Source: Chloroflexota bacterium (GTDB lineage: Bacteria > Chloroflexota > Anaerolineae > Anaerolineales > UBA4823). From it: a DNA stretch of 64,000 nucleotides. Numbering within the stretch: the stretch's first letter is position 1; every line of letters begins with the position of its first letter. Below are positions 9,345 through 17,485 of this stretch, piece by piece. Both the position numbers and the translations under genes were made by a program. The DNA lies in NCBI GenBank assembly GCA_029557965.1, contig JAKQIM010000056.1, forward strand, positions 1-64,000, read 5' to 3'. The notes beneath the pieces were generated by a model. That model worked only from the letters and a program-made list of their open reading frames with translations. It searched no databases and was not told the DNA's origin.

Positions 9345-10511
9345 TCAGCGGGCGCCGAGAAGCAGGTCAATGGTCAATTGATCGAGGCGTTCGTAGCGCA
9401 GCCCCCTGGCACTGATGGCCTGGCGATCAAAGGCCTGCTCTTTGAGGGCAGCCGCCTTTTGGGGCGTGTACTTGCCGGCAAAGGGCGCCATGCTGCCATC
9501 ATCCGCGTTGATCTCAGCCAACAAAGCCTGGATTTCGGCATCCTGGTTGAACTGGGCAGCCTTCTCCTTGAGGATCAGGTAGGTGCGCATGCAGCCGCGG
9601 GCGAAATCTTTGACGCCCTCGTAATCTTCAGTGCGGTAGGCATGGGCATCAAAATGGCGCGAACCATCATAATGGACATCTTCCAGGAACTTTACCAGGT
9701 AGAAAGCGGCTTTAATGTCGCGGGAGCCGAACCTCAAGTCCTGGTCATAGCGGCCAGGATACTGGTCGTTCAGATCGATGTGGAAGAGCTTGCCGGATTC
9801 CCAGGCCTGGGCCACACCGTGCATAAAGTTGATCCCAGCCATGTGCTCGTGGGCAACTTCGGGGTTGACACCGACCATTTCGGGATGGGCCAGGGTGCTG
9901 ATAAAGGCCAGCATATGACCGGTGGTGGGGTTATAGATGTCGCCACGCGGCTCATTGGGCTTGGCTTCGAGGGCCAGTTTCAGGTCATAGCCCTGGTCTA
10001 ACACATATTCACAGAGAAAATCCATGGCCTCGCGGTTGCGCCGGATAGCCAGGGCGGCGTTCTTAGATGAATCAGTCTCAGTTCCTTCACGCCCGCCCCA
10101 GAACACGTAGATCTTAGCGCCGAACTCGACACCCAGGTCGATGGAGCGCATGGTCTTCTGCAAAGCATAGCTGCGCACCTTGGGGTCATTCGAAGTAAAG
10201 GCGCCATCTTTGAAGATTGGATCGCCGAACAGGTTGGTGGTGGCCATCGGCACGACCAGTCCCATATCTGCCAGGGCCTTGCGGAAATCCTTCTTGATGG
10301 CGGCTGCTTCAGCCGGCGTGGCATCGATCGGGATCAGATCGTTATCATGGAAATTGACCCCATAAGCGCCTACCTCGCCCAGCAGGTAAACCAGCTCAGC
10401 GGGAGATTTTGGGCTGCGAACGGGGCCGCCGAAGGGGTCACGGCCAGTACTGCCAACGGTCCATAGACCGAAAGTGAACTTGTGTTCAGGTTTGGGGGTA
10501 AAGTCAGACAT
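9345..10511 (-). CDS. xylA: Xylose isomerase, class I (actinobacterial type)
   Basis: A 388-residue TIM-barrel enzyme that interconverts D-xylose and D-xylulose. All active-site blocks of the short class I enzymes are visible: the catalytic His in FHDNDLIP, the metal and substrate ligands in [25 protein letters not shown] and HIDLNDQ with YDQDLRFG, and the final [14 protein letters not shown]. The length fits the 385-395-residue group rather than the longer E. coli type. Three ATGs follow each other at 10517, 10514 and 10511; I prefer the third because AAGGAGA then sits 6 nt away. It lies between the GH3 glycosidase and xylB in the same operon. Confidence 0.96.
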   Translation of the reverse strand: MSDFTPKPEHKFTFGLWTVGSTGRDPFGGPVRSPKSPAELVYLLGEVGAYGVNFHDNDLIPIDATPAEAAAIKKDFRKALADMGLVVPMATTNLFGDPIFKDGAFTSNDPKVRSYALQKTMRSIDLGVEFGAKIYVFWGGREGTETDSSKNAALAIRRNREAMDFLCEYVLDQGYDLKLALEAKPNEPRGDIYNPTTGHMLAFISTLAHPEMVGVNPEVAHEHMAGINFMHGVAQAWESGKLFHIDLNDQYPGRYDQDLRFGSRDIKAAFYLVKFLEDVHYDGSRHFDAHAYRTEDYEGVKDFARGCMRTYLILKEKAAQFNQDAEIQALLAEINADDGSMAPFAGKYTPQKAAALKEQAFDRQAISARGLRYERLDQLTIDLLLGAR

Positions 10512-10535
10512 CATCATTCTCCTTGATAGTGATAA

Positions 10536-12845
10536 TCAATCCAATTGGACGGGGCAAACAAAGACCCGCTCATTGAGCGGCAGTACGGCAGCGCGGGCAA
10601 TATCAAACTCTCCCGTCAACCGGATGTCGTCGCTCGAGCTGCCGAGCATGACCATGATCCGGCCTGGCTCAAGCACAAGCTGTTGATCAGCATTAATAAA
10701 CGCCAGTTGGTTGACAGGCAAATGGAAGGTGACCTTTTTCGAGTCGCCCGGAGCAAGCCGGATGCGGGCATAACCTTTCAGTTCTTTCATCGGCCTGGGC
10801 AGGCTGCCATATTCATCCCGGACGTAAAGCTGAACGACCTCATCGCCAGCAAGCTTACCAGTATTCTTAACCTGGAGTGAAATATCCACCGTTCCGCCCG
10901 GGCGCGCCTGGGGGGCGCTGATCGACAGGTGGCTGTATTCAAAACTGGTGTAGCTGAGCCCATGCCCAAAGGGAAAGAGCGGGGTCGTCTTCTCAGAGAC
11001 GTAATCGCCATACCAGTGTGATTTCATGCCAGAGGGCTTGTGGCTGTAGTAAATGGGCACCTGACCCACATGGCGCGGGAAGCTGAGCGGCAGCTTGCCA
11101 GCAGGGTTGTTTTCGCCAAAGAGAGTCTTGGCGATCGCCGTGCCGCCCTCTTCGCCTGGTAGCCAGGCTTCAAGGATAGCATTGGCACTTTGGGCCAATT
11201 CAGGAATGGCGTAGGGACGGCCATTGACCAGCACCACCACCACCGGCTTGCCTGTTGCCAGGACGGCCTGGGCCAATTGGTTCTGTACGCCCGGCAGGCG
11301 CAGGTCGACGCTGTCGCGCGTCTCGCCAGTGGTGCAGCCAGGGGTCAAGCCAGAGCGATCTCCCAAGAAGAGCACCACCGCATCAGACAACTTGGCAATC
11401 TGAACCGCGTCATTCACTTGGGCCGTATCAGAATCCAGGTATTGACAGCCCTGTGCAAACAAGACCTTGGTATTTTTTGAAACAAGCTTGCGGATGCCTG
11501 CCAGGGGGGTTACAATCTGGATCGATCCTTTTCCAGAACCCTTGAAGGCTGAGGCTGAATCGGCCTGAGCCTGGTGCTGCAGCAGCTCTACCGTGGCTGC
11601 ATAAGAATAATCGCCCAACAAGCTGCGGCCGTCATCCGCCAGGGGGCCAATGACAGCCAGAGTGTCGATATTCTTTCGCAGGGGCAGTAAACCATCATTC
11701 TTGAGCAAAACCATGCTTTGGCAAGCCACTTCACATGCCAGGTCTCGCTGTTGCGGGGTCTCAAAGACATCCAACACACGGCCATCATCAACATAAGGGT
11801 TCTCAAACAAACCCAGCTCAAACTTCTTTTGAAGATGACGGCGCACGGCTGTGTCAATCGTTTCAATATCCAAGCTGCCATCGGCAAGCGCGTCTTTGAG
11901 TGCGTCTCCGTAGCACACCACGGTCGGCAGTTCCACATCGATTCCGGCCTTCAGGGCCAGGCTTCCGGCGGTAGCTATGTTTTCAGCCACGCGGTGGAAG
12001 TTGTGCAGCATGATGATGGCATCGTAATCTGAGACCACCAGGCCGGTAAAACCAAGCTGGTTGCGCAGTAGATCCGTCAAAATTGGGCGCGAGGCGGCAA
12101 CCACCTCGCCATCCAGCTCAGGATAAGAGTTCATGATCGTGGCCAGGCCGGCATCGCGGATGGCAGCCTGGAAAGGAGGCAGCAGCACCTCATACAACTC
12201 GCGCTGGCCCAGGTGAATGGGACCGCAGTTCAAACCACCCTGTGAAAGGCTGTGCCCGATGAAATGCTTTCCGGTGGCCATCACCCCTTGGGCCAGGTCA
12301 TCGCCCTGCATACCCCGGATGTAGGCAGCGCCAAAATGGCTGACCAGGGTGGAGTCTTCACCAAAGGTCTCTTCGGTGCGTCCCCAGCGCGGGTCGCGCG
12401 CCACATCCAGCACAGGCGCGAGGGTCTGGCGTGCGCCAACCGCCAGCAACTGTTGGCGAATGGCCTGGGCCATCTTCTCTGCCAGTTCAGGTTGGAAAGT
12501 GCCGGCCAAACCGATCATCTGGGGGAAAGCCGTGCCGCCTAAAAACATCGCGCCTGAGCAGCTTTCCTCATGCAAAATGGCCGGAATGCCTAAGCGGGTT
12601 TGTTCAACCAGGAATTTTTGGATCTGGTTACCAACTTTGGCAACCATCACCGGGCCCCATTCAGATCCCCCCCCCACGCGGGTGACCTGCCCAATGCCAT
12701 GACCCAACCTGGCCTGCATTTTCGCCAGATCCAGCTCGCCGGCAGTTTGCAGCTCATAGATCCAGTATGAGCCGATCTGGGCCAGCTTTTCATCCAAACT
12801 CATTTGTGAGAGCAGCGCGTTCAGGCGCTTATCGATGGATTTCAT
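10536..12845 (-). CDS. Glycoside hydrolase family 3, probable beta-xylosidase/beta-glucosidase
   Basis: A 769-residue GH3 enzyme. The N-terminal (alpha/beta)8 domain shows DPRWGRTEETFGED, KHFIGHSLSQGG and LVVSDYDAI, whose first Asp is the expected nucleophile. The second domain holds VLFLGDRSGL and AWLPGEEGGTAIAKTLFG, and a C-terminal fibronectin III-like domain runs from about 660 (ARPGGTVDISLQVKNTGKLAGDEVVQLYVRD). There is no signal peptide, so it probably acts in the cytoplasm on imported oligosaccharides. Position between ABC permeases and xylose isomerase/xylulokinase suggests beta-xylosidase rather than glucosidase; that is inference from context. The start is 5 nt after the permease stop, with a weak ribosome binding site. 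Confidence 0.93.
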   Translation of the reverse strand: MKSIDKRLNALLSQMSLDEKLAQIGSYWIYELQTAGELDLAKMQARLGHGIGQVTRVGGGSEWGPVMVAKVGNQIQKFLVEQTRLGIPAILHEESCSGAMFLGGTAFPQMIGLAGTFQPELAEKMAQAIRQQLLAVGARQTLAPVLDVARDPRWGRTEETFGEDSTLVSHFGAAYIRGMQGDDLAQGVMATGKHFIGHSLSQGGLNCGPIHLGQRELYEVLLPPFQAAIRDAGLATIMNSYPELDGEVVAASRPILTDLLRNQLGFTGLVVSDYDAIIMLHNFHRVAENIATAGSLALKAGIDVELPTVVCYGDALKDALADGSLDIETIDTAVRRHLQKKFELGLFENPYVDDGRVLDVFETPQQRDLACEVACQSMVLLKNDGLLPLRKNIDTLAVIGPLADDGRSLLGDYSYAATVELLQHQAQADSASAFKGSGKGSIQIVTPLAGIRKLVSKNTKVLFAQGCQYLDSDTAQVNDAVQIAKLSDAVVLFLGDRSGLTPGCTTGETRDSVDLRLPGVQNQLAQAVLATGKPVVVVLVNGRPYAIPELAQSANAILEAWLPGEEGGTAIAKTLFGENNPAGKLPLSFPRHVGQVPIYYSHKPSGMKSHWYGDYVSEKTTPLFPFGHGLSYTSFEYSHLSISAPQARPGGTVDISLQVKNTGKLAGDEVVQLYVRDEYGSLPRPMKELKGYARIRLAPGDSKKVTFHLPVNQLAFINADQQLVLEPGRIMVMLGSSSDDIRLTGEFDIARAAVLPLNERVFVCPVQLD

Positions 12846-12850
12846 AAAGG

Positions 12851-13696
12851 TTATTCTTTCAGAGCGCCCATAGCAATACCGCTCACGATGTAGCGCGAGA
12901 AGATTGCATAGATGATGATAATGGGGACAACCGTGACCGCCAGGCCCAGGTAAATGGCACCGTACTCGGTGCGGTATACATCGCCGCGCAAGGTCTGCAC
13001 CAACATGGGCAGGGTATATTTATCGCGCGTGGTGATCAGGATGAAGGCGTTGAAGAAGTTGTTCCAGGCGGCGACGAAAGCAAAGATGCCCGTGGTCATC
13101 AGGCCGGGAACAGCCAGGGGCAGGATGATGCGGTGAAAAGTGGCGAACTCGCTGGCGCCGTCAATGCGTGCAGCATCAACCAAATCCTGCACCACCACTG
13201 CTTCAAGGTACTGCTTGGCAAAGAAGACGGCACCGGCATTGGCAATCAGTGGCAGGATCAGAGAAGCGTAACTATCGGTGAGCCCTATCTTAGACATGTA
13301 CTGATAGAAACCAATGATCGAAAACTGCAAGGGGATCAGAACCAGGGCAACGATCAGGTTGTAGAACAGCTTCTTGCCCTTGAATTTGTAGACCACCAGG
13401 CCGTAAGCGGTTAAGAAGGAAAAGTAAACGGTCACCAGGGTGGAACAAAAGGCCACAAACAGGCTGTTCATAAAGCCTCTGCCCAGATCCAAGCCTCTGC
13501 CAAGCAGGGTGCCGTAATTATCAAGGGTGTGGGTGCTGGGGAGAAAACTAAGCCCCTGCTGGATCTCCAGCGTAGAGCGAGAGGCATTCACCACCACCAA
13601 CCAGATCGGGACAATGGTGACGATGAGCAGGATGACCAGCACCGTGTAAACGAATACGCGCAGCAAATTGGTTGTAAATCGGTAATCTTTAAACAT
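12851..13696 (-). CDS. Sugar ABC transporter permease, MalG-like (CUT1)
   Basis: A 281-residue inner-membrane permease with about six transmembrane helices, beginning with LLRVFVYTVLVILLIVTIVPIWLVVV. The cytoplasmic loop that contacts the ATPase is visible as VDAARIDGASEFATFHRIILPLAVPGL (EAA motif with conserved DGA). I start at 13696 because AGGAG lies 7 nt upstream; the frame extends 23 residues further without family similarity. It pairs with the MalF-like gene immediately upstream. No ABC ATPase is encoded in this operon, so a shared MsmK/UgpC-type ATPase encoded elsewhere is expected. Confidence 0.94.
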   Translation of the reverse strand: MFKDYRFTTNLLRVFVYTVLVILLIVTIVPIWLVVVNASRSTLEIQQGLSFLPSTHTLDNYGTLLGRGLDLGRGFMNSLFVAFCSTLVTVYFSFLTAYGLVVYKFKGKKLFYNLIVALVLIPLQFSIIGFYQYMSKIGLTDSYASLILPLIANAGAVFFAKQYLEAVVVQDLVDAARIDGASEFATFHRIILPLAVPGLMTTGIFAFVAAWNNFFNAFILITTRDKYTLPMLVQTLRGDVYRTEYGAIYLGLAVTVVPIIIIYAIFSRYIVSGIAMGALKE

Positions 13697-13715
13697 GTTT
13701 TTTCTCCTGCGCCAC

Positions 13716-14618
13716 TTATTTGTCTTTGTCTTTGTCGCGTAAGAAGTACATGATGGCCATGGCACAAACGCTGGTCATGAGGAAAACCATCACGCCAACC
13801 GCAGATGCCGCCCCGATGTGACCTTTGCTACTGGCAAATTTCGTATACATCAAGATCGTGTTGGTCAAGATCGATTGGCTGGGTGAGCCGCGGCCATCGG
13901 TCAACAGGTAAGGGATATCAAACATCTGCATCCCACCCACAAGGGAGGTGACGAAGATATAGACCAAAATGGGTTTTAACAACGGCAGGGTAATGCGGGT
14001 GAACATTTGCATTGAGGTAGCCCCATCTACCATGGCCGCCTCATACAAATGAACCGGGATGGACGTCATACCGGCCATCAAGATAATGGTAGTCTGTCCA
14101 AACCACATCCACCATTGGATGAAAATGACCAGGGCGCGCGCGACGGGGATCTTCTGCAAGAAATGCACGGCCTCAGGCAATAAGTCGAAGCGAACCATAA
14201 CCTGGTTGACAGGCCCATAGTACGAGAACAGGCTGAAGAACAAAGCTGCCACAGCCGCGGGCATCAACAAGTTGGGCAAGAAGAACATTGCGCGCCATAA
14301 CCCTACGCCTTTCAACCTCAGCCTGGCATTGGTAAACCACATCGAAAGCAGCATGGCAATGCCAATCTGCGGGATGAAGTTCAAAATCCACAAGAGCCAG
14401 GTATTGCCTACTGCGGTCATGAAGACGTCGTCTGCAAACAGGCGCGTAAAGTTCTGGAAATCATTCCAGTTTCCTTCCCTGGTCATGAGGGTCATATCGG
14501 TGAAACTAAGGGCCAGGGTGTTCACGACCGGGTATAGGCCAAAGATCAAGAAACCAATCACAAATGGGGCAATGAAAAGGTACCCATGGTTGATCTTTTT
14601 AAGGGCAGTTAGGTTCAT
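13716..14618 (-). CDS. Sugar ABC transporter permease, MalF-like (CUT1)
   Basis: A 300-residue permease with six predicted membrane helices, starting with YLFIAPFVIGFLIFGLYPVVNTLALSF. The EAA loop is YEAAMVDGATSMQMFTRITLPLLKP. A clean AGGAGGAA lies just before the ATG. It follows the binding protein gene after a 75-nt gap that contains a 13-bp stem hairpin, the usual place for an element that lowers permease expression relative to the binding protein. It forms the membrane channel together with the MalG-like protein. Confidence 0.94.
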   Translation of the reverse strand: MNLTALKKINHGYLFIAPFVIGFLIFGLYPVVNTLALSFTDMTLMTREGNWNDFQNFTRLFADDVFMTAVGNTWLLWILNFIPQIGIAMLLSMWFTNARLRLKGVGLWRAMFFLPNLLMPAAVAALFFSLFSYYGPVNQVMVRFDLLPEAVHFLQKIPVARALVIFIQWWMWFGQTTIILMAGMTSIPVHLYEAAMVDGATSMQMFTRITLPLLKPILVYIFVTSLVGGMQMFDIPYLLTDGRGSPSQSILTNTILMYTKFASSKGHIGAASAVGVMVFLMTSVCAMAIMYFLRDKDKDK

Positions 14619-14639
14619 TGTTCCTCCTACTCAGTTAGA

Positions 14640-14672
14640 ATGTGGGTCAGGGGGTTTGGCCCTGACCCACAT
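14640..14672 (-). other. Intercistronic hairpin between binding-protein and permease genes
   Basis: ATGTGGGTCAGGG (14640-14652) pairs perfectly with CCCTGACCCACAT (14660-14672) over a 7-nt loop. In the direction of transcription it lies 20 nt after the binding-protein stop and is not followed by a T-run, so it looks like an RNA-stabilising or partial-termination element rather than a full terminator. Confidence 0.7.
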
Positions 14673-14692
14673 CTTCAAACTACGGTTGATGG

Positions 14693-16129
14693 TTATTTGA
14701 TGACCAGATCTGGGAATTCGGTGCGCAGGGCATCTTTCCAGATCGACCACAGGTCATCCATGCTGATTTCGCCATTCAAGTACTGGTTGATGGGGTCGTT
14801 CAGAGCGCGCTGGATGGCGTCATCAGAACCGGTCATCAACTTGGCATTGACCGAGGGGGCGGCTTCAGCAAAGCCAGCGTAGGAGTTCTGGCCGGCCAGG
14901 AAGGCGCTGAGTTCGGAGTTGTCGAAGGAAGCAACGATCTTGTTGACCACCACCTTGCTGGAGACAAAGTCACCAGCGGCCTGGGCCTGGTCGGGGGCAA
15001 CATTGGGGTCGATCGCGGCCAGGTATGCATTGGTGTAAACACCGGTGGCCCAGTTGGTCAGGTTCTGCTCGTCGAGGGTGGCGAAGCGGATGAATTCCTT
15101 GGCTAGCTCAAGATTCGGGCTTTCGGCCATCGCGCCGAGCCAGGTGCCGCCCCACTGGTAAGGCAGCGGGCCAGTCACTACGCCCCAGTCACCGCCGGTG
15201 TCATGAGCGCCGTCAGCAGACTTGGAGTTGGGGGCCAACACGTAGGGCAGACCCCAGGTGGGCAGGAAGTAGCAGAAGACCTGCTTGGCATTGCCATCGG
15301 CGTCCACCAGGCTGTCATTCATGCCAGCGAACCAACCTTCTTGCCACTGCTGGGCCTGAGCTTCGTAACCGTTATCGCGGAAGAGCTTGGCAATGTTGAT
15401 GTATTCTTCGACCATCGGGTCAACAACCAGGGCGCCATCCACAACCCAGGGCTGAGCACGATTGGCGAAGAAGGGGTTCTGGAAGTCACCACTAGAGGCC
15501 ACCATGTAGGTGTCGCCGCCGGACTTCTCTTTGATCGTGGCAGCCATTTCAATGAAACCATCGAGGTCAGACATCATGGCCTGGATCTCGGCGGGATCAT
15601 CGGTGCCAAAGTATTCGGTGGCCAGGCTGCGGCGGTAGAACACGGCGCCGGGGGTAGCCTGGTAGGCGAAGGCTTTGGTGACGCCATTGTCAGTGCCCAC
15701 GTCGATAACGAACTGGTAGGTCTGAGCAGCCTGGGCGGCGGGAAGCAGGTCGGCCAGGTCAGCCAGGAAATCAGCTTCAACGTATTCTTTGACGAAGGCG
15801 GCTTCGAGGGCGATGACATCGGGGGTGTCAGCGGTGCCAATGACGGCCTTGAGCTTGGTCTGGTATTCACCGTTGGTCATGGGGATCATGGTGTAGACGA
15901 CATCGACCTCAGGGTGAATAGCTTCGAAAGCAATCGCCATGGTGTTGATTTCATTGGTGAACGACCACACATTGAGAATGGTTTTCTCGGTGGACGCGGC
16001 CGGGGCCTGGGTGGCTTCGGCGGGGGCAGCCGTGGCGGCGGGGGCAGCCGTGGTGGCAGGGGTGCAGCCAGCCAAGAGCATGCTCGCAATGATCAACAGG
16101 CTAACGATGGAAAACAGTGACTTACGCAT
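14693..16129 (-). CDS. Sugar ABC transporter substrate-binding lipoprotein
   Basis: A 478-residue extracytoplasmic binding protein of the CUT1 type. The signal peptide ends in the lipobox LLAGC (Cys22), so the mature protein is a lipoprotein. An Ala/Thr/Pro-rich tether (about 23-48) precedes the bilobal domain, which begins ILNVWSFTNEINTMAIAFEAIHPEVDV. AGGAGAG lies about 7 nt before the ATG. It is the first structural gene after the LacI regulator and should capture the xyloside or xylo-oligosaccharide and hand it to the two permeases; the exact ligand cannot be read from sequence. Confidence 0.94.
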   Translation of the reverse strand: MRKSLFSIVSLLIIASMLLAGCTPATTAAPAATAAPAEATQAPAASTEKTILNVWSFTNEINTMAIAFEAIHPEVDVVYTMIPMTNGEYQTKLKAVIGTADTPDVIALEAAFVKEYVEADFLADLADLLPAAQAAQTYQFVIDVGTDNGVTKAFAYQATPGAVFYRRSLATEYFGTDDPAEIQAMMSDLDGFIEMAATIKEKSGGDTYMVASSGDFQNPFFANRAQPWVVDGALVVDPMVEEYINIAKLFRDNGYEAQAQQWQEGWFAGMNDSLVDADGNAKQVFCYFLPTWGLPYVLAPNSKSADGAHDTGGDWGVVTGPLPYQWGGTWLGAMAESPNLELAKEFIRFATLDEQNLTNWATGVYTNAYLAAIDPNVAPDQAQAAGDFVSSKVVVNKIVASFDNSELSAFLAGQNSYAGFAEAAPSVNAKLMTGSDDAIQRALNDPINQYLNGEISMDDLWSIWKDALRTEFPDLVIK

Positions 16130-16173
16130 TTTTTCTCTCCTTCAAATAGTTTTGTAATCAGTTATACTTTTGC

Positions 16174-16195
16174 TTGTGGAGAATTCTCTCCACAA
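16174..16195 (-). promoter_or_regulatory. Inverted repeat in the leader of the binding-protein gene
   Basis: TTGTGGAGA (16174-16182) and TCTCCACAA (16187-16195) form a perfect 9-bp inverted repeat with a 4-nt centre, 45 nt before the binding-protein ATG. It could be an operator or a leader hairpin. The flanking 195-bp gap (16130-16324) also holds a looser palindrome, TGAAAT at 16286-16291 with ATTTCA at 16300-16305. Confidence 0.45.
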
Positions 16196-16222
16196 CTACT
16201 GGCAGGTCTTCTCGACGTCTAA

Positions 16223-16273
16223 TCAGGGCTTTAGAGAGAACCTGCTTTTGTTTAGATTTGCGTTATCTGCCAT
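16223..16273 (-). CDS. Possible 16-residue leader peptide upstream of the binding-protein gene
   Basis: A short frame reading MADNANLNKSRFSLKP follows an unusually strong Shine-Dalgarno sequence, AAGGAGGTGA, although the spacing to this ATG is shorter than ideal (about 3-4 nt). It ends 27 nt before the 9-bp inverted repeat. The arrangement recalls leader-peptide attenuation, but the peptide has no telling run of codons, and the ribosome binding site could be a remnant of another gene. Confidence 0.25.
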   Translation of the reverse strand: MADNANLNKSRFSLKP

Positions 16274-16324
16274 TCACCTCCTTCTTGAAATCGCGAAATA
16301 TTTCATGCTTCAAACGAAACAGAC

Positions 16325-17362
16325 TTAAAAACTTTGCAGGTACATAGCATTTCGCACAAGAGCGCGACAAGAACTGCGCACAACTAACTGGGTTGGCATT
16401 CTATATATCTGCTCTACTAACGGCTCATCATTGATGAGTTTAATCAACATGTGGATCGCCTGGTAACCCATTTCATCGAGGAACTGATCGATGGTCGTGA
16501 GCCCAAGGTGCTTGGCCTCTGAGATATTGTCGAACCCGATCACAGATAGATCTTCCGGAACCATCATGCCGGATTCTTCGGCCGCCTGCAGCACACCCAT
16601 GGCGCTTTGGTCATTGGCAGCGAAGATGGCGGTGGGAGGATTCTTCAAGGCCAGTAGTTTCAACCCACCCGTATGCCCCGATTTTGTCGAAAAATCGCCT
16701 GTCACAACCAGGTCATCTTCAACCGGGATGCCAGCAGACTGGAGGGCATCTTGGTACCCTTTCAGGCGGCTTTGGGCGCTGCCAATCTCGGGCCGGCCCT
16801 GGATAAAACCAATCCGGCGATGCCCCAAGCCAAGCAGATAATTCATGGCTTCAATAGCGCCCTCATAGTTTGTGGCCTGGATTGCCGGGTAACCGGGGGT
16901 CACATCATGAGGATCTACCGCTACAATCGGTACAACCGAGGAAAATTCAGAAGCCGAGGTGGCAACAACCACCATCCCATCTACCAGCGAACTACTCAAG
17001 AGGGAAACATATTCTTGCTCACGGGTCATCACACCCACTTTATGGATACCACCCGTGGTGTAAAGCAGCAGATCAAAGGACGATTCAGCAATGGCGCGTT
17101 CAATACCGCGCATAATTTCAATAGAATAAGGGAAGCCAACATCAGGGAGCACCAGCCCAATCAGGTTCTTTCGGCGGCTGCGCATACTGCGGGCTGCCAG
17201 GCTGGAGGTGTATCCCAGGCGAGTGATGGTCTCAACGATCCGGTCTTGCGTTTCAGGGGCTACATCTACTTTGCGATTCAAGACTCGCGACACAGTCGAA
17301 ACAGAAACTCCTGCTTCTCTGGCTACATCTTGAATGGTTGCCGCACGCCGTTTCGCTCGCAT
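16325..17362 (-). CDS. LacI-family transcriptional regulator of the xyloside operon
   Basis: A 345-residue repressor. The N-terminal helix-turn-helix and hinge helix read ATIQDVAREAGVSVSTVSRVL and RLGYTSSLAARSMRS; the periplasmic-binding-protein-like sensor domain follows (LIGLVLPDVGFPYSIEIMRGIE; AIFAANDQSAMGVLQAAEE; IGFDNISEAKHLGLTTI). The ATG at 17362 fits the start of the DNA-binding domain; an in-frame GTG at 17365 is also possible, with AAGGTG upstream. A near-consensus promoter and a palindrome overlapping its start site indicate autoregulation. It is the first gene of the minus-strand xyloside cluster, which it most likely controls in response to a sugar ligand. Confidence 0.93.
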   Translation of the reverse strand: MRAKRRAATIQDVAREAGVSVSTVSRVLNRKVDVAPETQDRIVETITRLGYTSSLAARSMRSRRKNLIGLVLPDVGFPYSIEIMRGIERAIAESSFDLLLYTTGGIHKVGVMTREQEYVSLLSSSLVDGMVVVATSASEFSSVVPIVAVDPHDVTPGYPAIQATNYEGAIEAMNYLLGLGHRRIGFIQGRPEIGSAQSRLKGYQDALQSAGIPVEDDLVVTGDFSTKSGHTGGLKLLALKNPPTAIFAANDQSAMGVLQAAEESGMMVPEDLSVIGFDNISEAKHLGLTTIDQFLDEMGYQAIHMLIKLINDEPLVEQIYRMPTQLVVRSSCRALVRNAMYLQSF

Positions 17363-17386
17363 CACTGATCTGTGCACCTTGCTGAA

Positions 17387-17422
17387 TACGTTGCCGGTAT
17401 CATTTCCGGTATCGTTACCGGT
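17387..17422 (-). repeat. Three contiguous 12-bp direct repeats at the LacI promoter
   Basis: On the plus strand the units are TACGTTGCCGGT (17387-17398), ATCATTTCCGGT (17399-17410) and ATCGTTACCGGT (17411-17422). They begin right at the predicted transcription start of the LacI gene and include the left part of the 30-bp palindrome, so they probably are operator half-sites. Confidence 0.7.
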
Positions 17423-17428
17423 AATGAT
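17399..17428. promoter_or_regulatory. Putative LacI-type operator, imperfect 30-bp palindrome
   Basis: The 30 bp are self-complementary at 26 positions, with core GGTATCGTTACC and a central CG at 17413-17414, the hallmark of LacI-family operators. It abuts the -10 box (17429-17434) and covers the expected start of transcription, an ideal position for autorepression. Confidence 0.7.
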
Positions 17429-17457
17429 ATTATGGCACAAATCTCGGCGCGTGTCAA
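17429..17457 (-). promoter_or_regulatory. Promoter of the LacI regulator / xyloside operon
   Basis: On the minus strand: TTGACA (17457-17452), a 17-bp spacer and CATAAT (17434-17429). This is a near-consensus sigma-70-type promoter. The predicted start lies within the operator palindrome, leaving a leader of about 60 nt before the regulator gene. Confidence 0.8.
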
Positions 17458-17485
17458 TATATAATTTTCGACTTTTTCGAAATGA

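Noticed and set aside
15203-16120. 305-codon plus-strand frame opposite the binding-protein gene
   Set aside because: Gly- and Val-rich shadow of the lipoprotein gene, which has a signal peptide, lipobox and ribosome binding site.
16286-16305. TGAAAT...ATTTCA palindrome as a catabolite (cre-like) operator
   Set aside because: Centre is not the CG expected for LacI/CcpA-type sites and the inner 8 bp are not symmetric; kept only as part of the leader-region note.
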